Shown here in pieces: positions 36,012 to 44,890 of a stretch of 64,000 bases of DNA. The position numbers and the translations under genes are program-made. The stretch is taken from the NCBI RefSeq assembly GCF_014284155.1, contig NZ_JACOFZ010000004.1, positions 248,001-312,000 on the forward strand. Reading direction: 5' to 3'. Below the pieces are notes generated by a model. The model searched no databases. It was given only the letters and a program-made list of their open reading frames with translations, and was not told where the DNA came from. Every line of letters starts with the position of its first letter. Position 1 is the stretch's first letter. Source of the stretch: Affinundibacterium nitidum. GTDB lineage: Bacteria > Pseudomonadota > Gammaproteobacteria > Burkholderiales > Burkholderiaceae_D.

Positions 36012-38987
36012 TTAACGTTTGGTTTCTACCAATACAAGGGGCTCGCTTGAGACCGGTGCTGCAGGTTTGCGTTCACGTACTACGCGTGGTGTAGCTGCGA
36101 TTTGCGTTGTTGCTTCTTGTGCTGCTTTGAGTTTGCTAGGGTCTGTGCTGGCCAAAACGAGGCCAGCTTTTGCTAACACATCGCTAAGATCCTCAACAAC
36201 TGGCGCTGTAACTACTGCTGCTGGCGCAGTCACCGTTACTGATGGAGTAACTGTCGATGAGGCGGCGACTTCTTCAGTTTTTTCGATAACTGCCTCGGGT
36301 GTTTGAACCGCTTCTGCAGTAGCTACCAAGACAGGTGATGCAACAGCTTCACTTAAAAGATCTGCTTGTACAGGTGCTGTCGGTTCTTCTGCTGCAATGA
36401 TAGGCGCAGCAGAAACTTCGGGCGCGGCAACTTCGACTGGCGCTGCAGCTACAGGTGTTTCTACCTGCTGAATAACTGCAGGAGGTTCAGCGCTCGCAAC
36501 TGGTGTCGTCGCTACAGCATCTGTCGCAACTTGCGTTGTGCCGACCATTGTTGCTGCGACTTCCACTGGCGCGGCTTGTTCTGCTGCTGGAGCGCTGGCT
36601 TGCGGTGCTAAATCGAGACTAGATTGAACTGGTTTCGCATCAGCGTTTTCGGCTACAGGTGCCGTGTTGTTGAGTAAATCAACTACGGGAATAAACGCTG
36701 GTGCCGCTTCAACTGCGACTTCACCATTGTTTTCTGTCGTTACCGCTGCCTCGCCGTTCTCTGCTGCATGACGATCGCGGCGGTTGCGGTTGCGACCACC
36801 ACGGCGGCGGCGGCGACCTTCTTCCGCCTGTGGCTCATTGCCTTCGACTTCTGGTGAAGCATTTACGTTTTCAGCACTTTCTGGTGCCTTCACTTTGGCA
36901 TTCGTTGGTGCTGCACTCACAATCGCTGCATTTTGGTTAATGTCTTCAGGTTTTACTTCTGCAGTATTTTCCTTGCGACCATCACGCTGACGTTGTTGGC
37001 GTTCACGACGTGGCTCTTGCGCGTCTTTTTCTTCGCGTGGAGGACGTTGCTGCTTACCCTGGCGTTGCTGTTGGTTGGACTCAGCCGTAGGTGCTTTTGC
37101 CTCTTTTTCAGGGCGATTGCCGTTGTTATTGGCACTGCGCTCTTCGCGTTCGCCTTCTGCGCCATTCGCATTGCGACCATTGCGGCCGTTACGTCCACGA
37201 TTGCGTTGACGATTGCGATCACCCTTGTCTCGACCAAGTTTAGGTTTTTCTTCAACAGCCGGTGCTGGAGCGGCTGCACTGCCAAACAGGGAGCTAAAGA
37301 ACTTCGAAATACCGGCAAACAAACCACCTGTTTCTTTCGGCGCTTCAACAACTGGCGCTGGTTTGCGTTCGACGATAGGCGCTGTGTCTGGCGTAATGCT
37401 CTTCACCACAGCTTCTTGACGTGGCTTAACATCGTCTTTTTGACGCTTGTTGTAGCCAATATCGGTATCAGCTTGTTCTGCCATTGCATAGCTGACATGT
37501 GCTTCTTCCAAACGAGGATCATCATGTTTCAAACGATCGAGTTTGTAATGCGGCGTTTCCAAATGTTTGTTCGGAATCAGAATAGCAGTAACACGATGAC
37601 GTGTTTCGATTTTCAAGATCTCGCCACGCTTTTCGTTCAACAAGAAGGCTGCGACATCGACTGGCACTTGAACGTGGATCGCTGCTGAATTTTCTTTCAT
37701 CGCTTCTTCTTGGATAATACGCAAGACTTGCAATGCAGATGATTCTGTATCACGGATATGGCCCGTGCCATTACAACGTGGGCAGGTCACATGACTGCCT
37801 TCAGACAGGGAAGGGCGCAAGCGTTGGCGTGACAATTCCATCAAGCCAAAGCGAGAAATCTTACCCATTTGAACACGAGCACGGTCGAAACGCAGGGCGT
37901 CTTTCAATCGTGTTTCGACTTCGCGTTGGTTCTTGGCGTTTTCCATGTCGATAAAATCGATCACGATCAAACCGCCCAAATCGCGCAGACGCAATTGGCG
38001 TGCGACTTCTTCTGCTGCTTCGCAGTTGGTATTAAACGCCGTTGTTTCGATATCGCCGCCGCGTGTCGCACGAGCGGAGTTTACGTCAACGGATACTAAT
38101 GCTTCAGTGTGATCGATAACGATTGCGCCGCCAGATGGCAACGGTACGGTACGTGAGTACGCCGTTTCGATTTGATGTTCGATTTGGAAGCGAGAGAACA
38201 ACGGCACGTCATCGCTATAACGCTTTACACGGTGCACCATATCGGGCATCACGTGGCTCATAAACTGTTGAGCTTGTTCGTAAATGTCATCTGTATCGAT
38301 CAGAATTTCACCGATATCAGGTTGGAAGTAGTCACGAATTGCACGAATCACCAGAGAAGACTCTTGGTAAATTAGGAATGCGCCTTGCGCAGATTTGCCA
38401 GCGCCATCAATCGCGCGCCACAATTGCATCAAGTAGTTTAAGTCCCATTGCAACTCATCAACATTGCGGCCGATACCTGCAGTGCGAGCAATCACGGACA
38501 TGCCAGCTGGCAAGTCGAGTTTGTCCATCGTTTCGCGCAATTCTTGACGATCTTCACCTTCAACACGGCGGGAAACGCCACCACCGCGTGGGTTGTTAGG
38601 CATCAAGACTAAGTAACGGCCAGCTAATGAAATGAAAGAAGTGAGTGCCGCACCTTTGTTGCCGCGCTCTTCTTTTTCTACCTGAACGATGATTTCTTGA
38701 CCTTCGCGCAAAGCATCTTTGATCGATGAATTGCGAACGTCGATACCTTCTTTAAAGTAAGTACGAGCGACTTCTTTAAATGGGAGGAAGCCATGACGTT
38801 CTTCGCCGTAGTTGACGAAACAGGCTTCTAAGGAAGGTTCGATCCTGGTGATAACACCTTTATAGATATTGGATTTACGGAGTTCGCGTCCGGTTGTTTC
38901 AATATCGATGTCAATCAGCTTTTGCCCATTGACAATGGCTACGCGCAGTTCTTCTTGCTGCGTAGCATTAAACAGCATACGTTTCAT
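36012..38987 (-). CDS. rne: Ribonuclease E
   Basis: RNase E is the endonuclease at the core of the RNA degradosome; it also processes rRNA and tRNA. The ATG at 38987 (MKRMLFNATQQEELRVAI) is chosen over one four codons earlier because the earlier ATG overlaps a GGAG ribosome site that serves the later one. In order: RNase H-like/S1 region (KGVITRIEPSLEACFVNYGE), RNase E/G catalytic core (VSVDVNSARATRG, FIDMENAKNQREVE), the zinc-link CPRCNGTG, then a long disordered C-terminal half rich in Arg/Asn (GRNGRNGRNAN, RRRRGGRNRNRRD) and Ala/Pro/Val. At 991 residues it is the long, degradosome-scaffold type. The low-complexity tail produces antisense open frames that are not genes. Confidence 0.95.
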   Translation of the reverse strand: MKRMLFNATQQEELRVAIVNGQKLIDIDIETTGRELRKSNIYKGVITRIEPSLEACFVNYGEERHGFLPFKEVARTYFKEGIDVRNSSIKDALREGQEIIVQVEKEERGNKGAALTSFISLAGRYLVLMPNNPRGGGVSRRVEGEDRQELRETMDKLDLPAGMSVIARTAGIGRNVDELQWDLNYLMQLWRAIDGAGKSAQGAFLIYQESSLVIRAIRDYFQPDIGEILIDTDDIYEQAQQFMSHVMPDMVHRVKRYSDDVPLFSRFQIEHQIETAYSRTVPLPSGGAIVIDHTEALVSVDVNSARATRGGDIETTAFNTNCEAAEEVARQLRLRDLGGLIVIDFIDMENAKNQREVETRLKDALRFDRARVQMGKISRFGLMELSRQRLRPSLSEGSHVTCPRCNGTGHIRDTESSALQVLRIIQEEAMKENSAAIHVQVPVDVAAFLLNEKRGEILKIETRHRVTAILIPNKHLETPHYKLDRLKHDDPRLEEAHVSYAMAEQADTDIGYNKRQKDDVKPRQEAVVKSITPDTAPIVERKPAPVVEAPKETGGLFAGISKFFSSLFGSAAAPAPAVEEKPKLGRDKGDRNRQRNRGRNGRNGRNANGAEGEREERSANNNGNRPEKEAKAPTAESNQQQRQGKQQRPPREEKDAQEPRRERQQRQRDGRKENTAEVKPEDINQNAAIVSAAPTNAKVKAPESAENVNASPEVEGNEPQAEEGRRRRRGGRNRNRRDRHAAENGEAAVTTENNGEVAVEAAPAFIPVVDLLNNTAPVAENADAKPVQSSLDLAPQASAPAAEQAAPVEVAATMVGTTQVATDAVATTPVASAEPPAVIQQVETPVAAAPVEVAAPEVSAAPIIAAEEPTAPVQADLLSEAVASPVLVATAEAVQTPEAVIEKTEEVAASSTVTPSVTVTAPAAVVTAPVVEDLSDVLAKAGLVLASTDPSKLKAAQEATTQIAATPRVVRERKPAAPVSSEPLVLVETKR

Positions 38988-39632
38988 ATTTTTCTCCATG
39001 GCATAAAGCCACTTTTAACCATGATCACCGAAGCGAAGATGGCAGCTCACATTGGATGTATGCGGGAGCGGAGAGTTTGAGGGGGCGGGAAATGCCACTG
39101 ACACGAAACGAATTAAATATCGCAACAACAAAGTCTCAAGTAAATCAGACCACTGGTGCGAAGCACTCTAATTGTTATTCATGCGCTTGGCGCGGATAGC
39201 TTTACCTGACAGTCGAGTGCACATGTCTCCAAGGTTTTTAGATCCACACGGGCGCTATTCGGTAAACAGCGAAATGCGTGGCAAACAAAACTCAGGCGAT
39301 GAGCAACTTACTAAAACGAAGCAAATTCTACGGTTTAGTGTCGAATCAAACATCACACATTCAATAACGGTGTGTATTCAACAAAATCGACTCGGTATTC
39401 CTAAAACTATCAACCGGCAAGCAAACAGATTTGAGTCAACCTGTTTCTCTTGCCAGACTTATCCTTATATTTCAAACTAACTGATCCAAATCGTTTTGTT
39501 GAAGCCCGATTGCCACAATTGGTTGCAACCTTGACCTTCAAAACGATGTGCATACACATCTTTTCCATCGAATTTGCAAAATGGCGAGGCCGATAGACAC
39601 GCCCCTGTGTAGAATAGTCGTCTTTCTTACAC
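38988..39632. other. Long divergent region between rne and rluC
   Basis: 645 bases with no gene I can support. The rne side probably holds the long 5' untranslated leader through which RNase E controls its own mRNA in other proteobacteria; I did not fold it. On the rluC side a TAGAAT at about 39610-39615 resembles a -10 element but has no good -35. Confidence 0.5.
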
Positions 39633-39677
39633 ATGCTTGAGCGTAAATTCTCAAGCTTTGGTGATTATATATTCAAA

Positions 39678-40673
39678 ATGAAGGACTTAGCGATAAATAT
39701 GGGGGGATTACTTCAAAAACCATCCAAAACGGAAGATGGGCAAATTTTTGCACAGGTGCAACTCCTTACCATTACTGAAGAAGACGCCGGTCAACGTATT
39801 GATAATTTTTTGTTGCGTATTTGCAAGGGAGTGCCAAAAAGTCATATTTATCGGGTTCTGCGCTCCGGTGAAGTGCGCGTGAACAAAGGTCGAATCGACC
39901 AACTGTATCGACTCAAGGAAAACGACGTGGTACGCGTACCACCGATTCGAATTGCTGAAAAGGCAACTAGCCATGTGCCTGGTGCGGAATTCGCTATTAT
40001 TTTTGAAGATAGCCATTTATTGATTATTGATAAGCCAGCGGGTGTTGCAGTACATGGCGGCTCTGGTGTTAGCTTTGGTGTGATTGAACAACTTCGTGCT
40101 TCCCGCCCTGACGCAAAGTTTTTGGAGTTGGTCCATCGTTTGGACCGCGAAACTTCAGGTCTATTGTTGTTAGCAAAGAAACGTTCCGCCTTGGTGAATT
40201 TGCATGAGCAAATGCGTGATGGGCAAACGGATAAACGCTATTTAACAATGATCGCAGGTGAATGGAAGAATCAACGGCAACATATTAAATTACCTTTGCA
40301 TAAGTACACGACCGCTGATGGCGAACGTCGTGTGAGGGTGCAAGCGGATGGCATGGAATCCCATACAGTCTTTAGTCTGAAAAAGAAATTTAAAGAATTT
40401 GCGTTGCTGGAAGCCGAGTTAAAAACTGGGCGTACACATCAAATTCGAGTTCATTTATCTGCCAGTGGCTTTCCTATCTTAGGCGATGATAAGTACGGTG
40501 ATTTCGCTTTGAACCGCGAACTACTGAAGGCGAATGACAGTCGGGGAGCATTGAAGCGCATGTTCTTGCATGCTCATCAGATTACGTTTACTCATCCAGA
40601 GTCAGGAAAGACGATGACGCTGAATGCGCCTTTACCGAAAGAGTGTGAGAAATTTTTGACGTCTTTGCACTAA
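39678..40673 (+). CDS. rluC: 23S rRNA pseudouridine synthase (955/2504/2580)
   Basis: RluC makes three pseudouridines in 23S rRNA. An N-terminal S4 RNA-binding domain (ITEEDAGQRIDNFLLRI, VPKSHIYRVLRSGEVRVNKG) is followed by the catalytic domain with the active Asp in VHRLDRETSGLLLLAKK and the RTHQIRVHLSASGFPILGDD block. The start is uncertain: ATG codons at 39633, 39678 and 39699 are all in frame and none has a clear ribosome site; 39678 is a compromise. Position opposite rne and before a HAD phosphatase is the usual arrangement in Burkholderiales. Confidence 0.94.
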   Translation: MKDLAINMGGLLQKPSKTEDGQIFAQVQLLTITEEDAGQRIDNFLLRICKGVPKSHIYRVLRSGEVRVNKGRIDQLYRLKENDVVRVPPIRIAEKATSHVPGAEFAIIFEDSHLLIIDKPAGVAVHGGSGVSFGVIEQLRASRPDAKFLELVHRLDRETSGLLLLAKKRSALVNLHEQMRDGQTDKRYLTMIAGEWKNQRQHIKLPLHKYTTADGERRVRVQADGMESHTVFSLKKKFKEFALLEAELKTGRTHQIRVHLSASGFPILGDDKYGDFALNRELLKANDSRGALKRMFLHAHQITFTHPESGKTMTLNAPLPKECEKFLTSLH

Positions 40674-40773
40674 AGCAAATTTTTTCCTCCTCAGGTAGAA
40701 TGTTGGCAACAATTAATCCATGCCTGAGAAGTGCTCAAAAGGTGCAGACCAGCGCGCAACAAAAAGAATAATC

Positions 40774-41433
40774 ATGCCGAAAAAGCGTTTTGATTTTATC
40801 GTCTTTGACTGGGACGGAACCTTGATGGATAGCACCGCAACTATTGTGCGTAGTATCCAAGGCGCCGCAAAAGACCTGGGCTTGCCAGTTCCTAAAGATG
40901 CCGAGGCAGCCCATGTAATTGGCCTAGGGCTTAATGAAGCAATTTTTCGCGTGTTCCCCAATCTTGATGAAAAACTGTTGCCGCGCATGATAGAACGATA
41001 TCGCTATCATTACTTTATGCGTGATCACGAATTGCCATTGTTTCCTGGTGTGCGTGAGATGCTAACTGAGTTAACGCACGAAGGCTATTTCTTGGCGGTG
41101 GCGACTGGAAAAAGTCGCGTTGGCCTCAATCGCGCGATGAATAGCTCGCAGTTATTGTCGGTGTTCGACGCCACTCGTTGTGCCGATGAAACCTTTTCTA
41201 AACCCCATCCCGCGATGTTGCAAGAGCTGACGCGTGAACTTGGTCAAGAAATGCATCGCACATTGATGATTGGTGATACTACCCATGATTTGCAAATGGC
41301 AGTCAATGCAGGTGCTGCTGGTCTCGCAGTGGAGTATGGGGCGCACGATGCGCAGATGTTGCAAGAATTAGCTCCGGTGTTTTCTGCCAGAAATGTGCCT
41401 GAGTTGCATCAATGGTTAATGGAAAATGCTTAA
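40774..41433 (+). CDS. HAD-IA family hydrolase (phosphoglycolate-phosphatase-like)
   Basis: A 219-residue HAD phosphatase with all four motifs: VFDWDGTLMD (motif I, nucleophile Asp), VATGKSR (motif II), KPHPAM (motif III Lys) and MIGDTTHDLQMA (motif IV). A cap domain of the class I type lies between motifs I and II. The start is the ATG of MPKKRFDF; an upstream in-frame ATG (18 codons earlier) adds a basic tail with no support. The substrate is unknown. It is followed by the Rieske gene 59 bases later, in the rluC-HAD-Rieske order common in this group. Confidence 0.88.
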   Translation: MPKKRFDFIVFDWDGTLMDSTATIVRSIQGAAKDLGLPVPKDAEAAHVIGLGLNEAIFRVFPNLDEKLLPRMIERYRYHYFMRDHELPLFPGVREMLTELTHEGYFLAVATGKSRVGLNRAMNSSQLLSVFDATRCADETFSKPHPAMLQELTRELGQEMHRTLMIGDTTHDLQMAVNAGAAGLAVEYGAHDAQMLQELAPVFSARNVPELHQWLMENA

Positions 41434-41492
41434 ACGGATCCAACTGTAGTTAGCAAACAAGCGATTGTTAGATCAGATTGAAGGTAGGCGAG

Positions 41493-41864
41493 ATGGATAA
41501 GTTTTTTATTTGCGAATCAACAGAGGTTGAGGAGGGTGGGAAAGGTTTCCGCTTCCCTGTGTTGGCGGGCGGTGACGAAGCGACTGGTTTTGTCGTGCGT
41601 TACGACGGCGCGGCTCACGCTTATTTGAATCGATGTGCCCATGTGCCAGTCGAACTTGATTGGACACCAGGCGAGTTTTTTGAAGGCAGTGGCTTGTACA
41701 TTATGTGTGCTACTCATGGCGCGATTTATGTGCCAGAAACAGGGCATTGTACGGGTGGTCCATGTCGTGGTGGGCGCTTGCGTAAAATTGCCTTGACTGA
41801 AGAGGATGGTAAGATTTTTTGGACCCCAGACGATTACTTACAAGTCTCTACCAAAACATCTTAG
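41493..41864 (+). CDS. Rieske-type 2Fe-2S protein
   Basis: A 123-residue soluble Rieske ferredoxin. The cluster motif is C-x-H (RCAHVP) then C-x2-H (MCATHG), separated by about 20 residues. TGHCTGGPCRGGRLRKI is the conserved C-terminal block. The ATG at 41493 (MDKFFICES) is preferred over an upstream TTG. It is not attached to an oxygenase, so it probably donates electrons to an unknown partner. It probably shares a transcript with the HAD gene. Confidence 0.85.
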   Translation: MDKFFICESTEVEEGGKGFRFPVLAGGDEATGFVVRYDGAAHAYLNRCAHVPVELDWTPGEFFEGSGLYIMCATHGAIYVPETGHCTGGPCRGGRLRKIALTEEDGKIFWTPDDYLQVSTKTS

Positions 41865-41925
41865 GATGAAGATCTGCATTCGTTTTCTTTAATCTGCAAA
41901 ACGATTTACATAGTTAAAATTTTCT

Positions 41926-41953
41926 TTGAACTCCCAATCTTCTCACCTATAGT
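41926..41953 (+). promoter_or_regulatory. Sigma70-type promoter ahead of a candidate small RNA
   Basis: TTGAAC (41926-41931) and TATAGT (41948-41953) are 16 bases apart. The -10 lies in one arm of an 8-base inverted repeat (TATAGTGA at 41948-41955 with TCACTATA at 41982-41989). Confidence 0.5.
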
Positions 41954-41959
41954 GAAGAC

Positions 41960-42175
41960 GTAACTGGTTCAAAAGAGGAGGTCACTATACATACAATATT
42001 TTTGTATTGCAGACGAATGGAATTTGAGCTCCGGTGTTCAACTTTTACCGGTTATGTGTGAAGTGTCTGTGTAAGTCATTAAGTCAAATTCGATCGAGTG
42101 AGCATGCCTCGATATCGAAGCTTCTAATAAGCTTCAAATGCAATAAAAACGATGGTTCATACCATCGTTTTTTCA
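41960..42175 (+). ncRNA. Candidate structured small RNA or attenuated leader
   Basis: About 215 bases that look like one transcript: a sigma70-like promoter just upstream, four small hairpins in succession (ATACAA/TTGTAT at 41991-42007; CCGGT/ACCGG at 42031-42051; ATCGAG/CTCGAT at 42093-42113; GAAGCTT/AAGCTTC at 42117-42135) and a perfect 10-base terminator stem (42147-42156 with 42161-42170) followed by T's. Near its 5' end lies AAAGAGGAGG, a strong ribosome-like or anti-anti-Shine-Dalgarno stretch with no start codon at the right distance. I do not recognise a known RNA family. It could alternatively be the attenuated leader of the downstream ccoI genes. The rest of the gap up to 42336 holds no gene. 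Confidence 0.5.
42147..42175 (+). terminator. Intrinsic terminator of the candidate small RNA
   Basis: AAACGATGGT (42147-42156) pairs with ACCATCGTTT (42161-42170) over a 4-base loop, then T's. No protein gene ends just before it. Confidence 0.85.
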
Positions 42176-42255
42176 TTTTTGCTCGTCCTTACTTTAAGAT
42201 CCTCCCGGGGAAATTCCAGCAGGCTTGCACGTTAACTTCATTTTCTCTTGGAAAC

Positions 42256-42269
42256 TTGCGACAAATCAA
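42256..42269 (+). promoter_or_regulatory. Possible FNR/ANR-type site upstream of ccoI
   Basis: TTGCGACAAATCAA resembles the consensus TTGAT-N4-ATCAA with two mismatches in the left half and a perfect right half. It lies about 70 bases before the ccoI genes, which are oxygen-controlled in many proteobacteria. This is weak evidence on its own. Confidence 0.3.
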
Positions 42270-42336
42270 GCAAATTTCCTCTTACTCATTTATCATCGAC
42301 CTATTGATCAAGTCGACTATTTGAAGTTGCGAACTT

Positions 42337-42597
42337 ATGTATTTGTCTATGCCCACTCTCGTTGAGTCCCGTTTTGGAAACTTGTGGCGCTCCCTTAGAG
42401 GGGAGCGTTGCCAATGTTTTCATTGCGGTGAACAGATGCGCGTGAAGAATGCATTGTCCTTATGTGTGCGAGATGTTTCACAACCTATGTGTTGCCATGG
42501 GTGTTTGGCCATTTTACAAACGATTATTCAAAACGATTTGTTAGATGAGTATCTTGCGAATAAGTCGACGGTAAATCCAGTGGTGAATAATGACTGA
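42337..42597 (+). CDS. Detached N-terminal metal-binding domain of CcoI/FixI
   Basis: An 86-residue protein with the Cys pattern of the metal-binding domain that normally forms the N-terminus of CcoI: CQCFHCGEQM, then QPMCCHGCLAILQTII. In homologues this domain is fused directly to the HMA and P-type ATPase parts. Here it ends with TGA at 42595-42597 and the ATPase gene begins 8 bases earlier in another frame (ATGACTGA overlap). The two could be co-translated from one mRNA or be a real frameshift. An ATG at 42349 is an alternative start. Confidence 0.8.
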   Translation: MYLSMPTLVESRFGNLWRSLRGERCQCFHCGEQMRVKNALSLCVRDVSQPMCCHGCLAILQTIIQNDLLDEYLANKSTVNPVVNND

Positions 42598-44887
42598 GGC
42601 ATTGGCGGCGACAACTTCGGCGGCACATTTGTCTCAGACGGCCTCAAATGAACTTGTCACAGAAAAACTGAGTATCGCTGGTATCCGTTGCGCTGCCTGC
42701 GTGCAATTGATCGAGTATAGCGTCGCTCAGTTGCCTGGGGTCGATCGTTTCAAGATCAATCCCCTGACGCAAAAAGCGGATTTGCGCTGGCATCAAGAGC
42801 AAATTGATCTTAAACGCGTGATTCAAACTATTGTGCGTTTAGGGTATGCAGCGTTCCCAGCGAATCAATCACTCACTGAGTACCAACAGAAGGCCAAAAA
42901 GAAGGCTTTGTGGCGCTTATTCATCGCTGGCTTTGCGATGATGCAGATCATGATGTACGCTTTCCCCAGCTACTTAGTACCAGTTCCGAGTGTTGATGGT
43001 GATTTGACGCCTGACCTCGACCGCTTGTTGAAATTGGCGAGCTTGGTGATAAGTCTTCCGGTAATTATGTTTTCTGCGATGCCTTTTTTTGAAGGAGCCC
43101 TTCGAGATTTGCGCCATCGACACATTGGCATGGACGTGCCGGTTTCCTTGGGCATTTTGTTGACTTTTTTCGCCAGTGTTTGGGCCACGTTTTTTGGCGG
43201 CGCAGTCTATTTCGATTCGGCGATTATGTTTGTGTTTCTGTTATTGGGAGCACGTTTCATCGAAGATATGGTGAAAAGTCGGACTAACGCCGCATTACAA
43301 ATATTGACTCAACTACCGCGTAGTCTCGTACATAAGATCATCGCTTTCCCCGAAGATAGAAATACGATTCAGGTTGATCCTAGTACCTTGCAGATTGGTG
43401 ATGTCGTACTGGTTCCTGCTGGTGAGCAAATGCCTTGCGATGGTGTGGTCTTGGACGGACACAGTGAATGTGATGAGGCGTTGATGACGGGCGAGTCTCA
43501 ACCTGTGTTGAAGCAAGTGAATGATAAGGTAATTGCCGGATCGATTAACCAACACAGTGCTCTGATCGTGCAGGCAGAAAAAGTTGGGCAAGAAACCCAA
43601 TTGGCTCACTTGATCGGCATGATGGAACACGCCACCTTGGAGAAGCCGCGCTTGGTACAAATCGCCGATAAGCATGCAAGTCGCTTCTTAATCGCGATTA
43701 TTTTGATCGCAATGACGAGCGGTATTGTCTGGAGTTTTATTGAACCCGATCGTGCATTCTTGATTGCCATTAGTGTGATTGTGGTGACCTGTCCTTGTGC
43801 TTTATCTTTGGCGACGCCAGGGGTGATGTCTGCGGCGATAGGCCAAATGGCGAAAGCGGGTATGTTGGTCACCAAAGGTGCTGCGATTGAATCATTAGCG
43901 AAGGCAACGCATTTTGTTTTCGATAAAACAGGCACGCTTAGTTATGGTCGCCTTAAAGTTTTGGACGCAATATGGATCCGCGATCAAGTAAAAGGTTTTG
44001 ATGCAGTGCAAGCATTGGGTTTGAGGATGTCCGGATTATCTTCTCATCCCGTATCAATAGCTGTGCACGATTACTGTGTGGAGCGCTTAAATTCTGCGCA
44101 ACAAAAAAACGCTTCTTCAATCGATTTGAGTTTGGCCAAAGAGTACCCTGGTCTCGGAGTTGAGGTGCATTTTGATGAGCATTTGCTTCGCTTTGGACGT
44201 CTCGAATTCGCTTTGGAATTATCTGGGAGCGCTTGGCCAGTGCCGATGCAGTATTCTGATAAAACAATTTCAGCATTGGCCGATCAGTCTGGATTGATCG
44301 CCGTGTTTGTGTTGCAAGATTGTTTGCGTGATGATGCGATTGAGGTCGTTCAAACACTTCAGGGTTCAGGCAAGCAAGTCATGCTCCTATCTGGCGATCG
44401 TATCGACGTGGTGCGGGCGAGCGCTGAGGCGTGTGGAATTACGGCGTATTTTGCCGGACTAAAGCCCGATCAAAAATTTGAGATGGTCAAGAATTTGCAA
44501 GCTCAAGGGGCGGTAGTGGTGATGGTCGGCGATGGTATGAATGATGGCCCGGCGTTATCGTTAGCAAATGTATCCGTGGCGATGGGACAAGGTGCCCCGA
44601 TATCGCAATCTCGCAGTGATTGTCTGTTGATGTCGAATCGCTTGTCTGATCTTAGTTTTGCGCTGAAAGTTTCTCAGTTGTCCTATCGCCTAATTCAAGA
44701 AAATCTGGCTTGGGCGATGCTCTATAATCTGATTGCGATTCCGGCGGCGGTAGTAGGTTGGTTGGAGCCATGGCATGCCGCCTTAGGAATGTCTTTGAGC
44801 TCTTTACTAGTCGTGTTTAATGGACTTCGGGTTTTGCGTTTGCAGCCGGCAGCGATGTTGTTTCAAACAACAGGTGAAGGAAAGTAA
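42590..44887 (+). CDS. ccoI: Copper-translocating P1B-type ATPase for cbb3 oxidase assembly (CcoI/FixI)
   Basis: A 765-residue inner-membrane P-type ATPase that supplies copper for the cbb3 cytochrome oxidase. A heavy-metal-associated domain carries GIRCAACVQ at about residues 31-39. About eight transmembrane helices follow, with the metal-transport motif CPCALSLATP, the phosphorylation motif DKTGTL and the hinge VGDGMNDGPALSLANV. The short cytoplasmic metal-binding domain usual at the N-terminus lies in a separate upstream reading frame. The start is the first ATG overlapping that gene's stop. ccoS follows immediately. Confidence 0.92.
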   Translation: MTEALAATTSAAHLSQTASNELVTEKLSIAGIRCAACVQLIEYSVAQLPGVDRFKINPLTQKADLRWHQEQIDLKRVIQTIVRLGYAAFPANQSLTEYQQKAKKKALWRLFIAGFAMMQIMMYAFPSYLVPVPSVDGDLTPDLDRLLKLASLVISLPVIMFSAMPFFEGALRDLRHRHIGMDVPVSLGILLTFFASVWATFFGGAVYFDSAIMFVFLLLGARFIEDMVKSRTNAALQILTQLPRSLVHKIIAFPEDRNTIQVDPSTLQIGDVVLVPAGEQMPCDGVVLDGHSECDEALMTGESQPVLKQVNDKVIAGSINQHSALIVQAEKVGQETQLAHLIGMMEHATLEKPRLVQIADKHASRFLIAIILIAMTSGIVWSFIEPDRAFLIAISVIVVTCPCALSLATPGVMSAAIGQMAKAGMLVTKGAAIESLAKATHFVFDKTGTLSYGRLKVLDAIWIRDQVKGFDAVQALGLRMSGLSSHPVSIAVHDYCVERLNSAQQKNASSIDLSLAKEYPGLGVEVHFDEHLLRFGRLEFALELSGSAWPVPMQYSDKTISALADQSGLIAVFVLQDCLRDDAIEVVQTLQGSGKQVMLLSGDRIDVVRASAEACGITAYFAGLKPDQKFEMVKNLQAQGAVVVMVGDGMNDGPALSLANVSVAMGQGAPISQSRSDCLLMSNRLSDLSFALKVSQLSYRLIQENLAWAMLYNLIAIPAAVVGWLEPWHAALGMSLSSLLVVFNGLRVLRLQPAAMLFQTTGEGK

Positions 44888-44890
44888 AGT

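Noticed and set aside
36933-37688. 251-codon plus-strand frame inside rne
   Set aside because: Produced by the low-complexity Arg/Ala/Pro-rich tail of RNase E read on the other strand.
39172-39480. 102-codon plus-strand frame upstream of rluC
   Set aside because: No ribosome site, no recognisable motif, and it lies where the rne leader and rluC promoter are expected.
42002-42061. Short TTG-started frame of 19 residues after GAGGAGG
   Set aside because: The start codon is about 20 bases from the ribosome-like site, too far for normal initiation; treated as part of the RNA candidate.
42034-42324. 96-codon plus-strand frame starting at GTG
   Set aside because: It runs through the terminator of the candidate small RNA and has no protein-like features.
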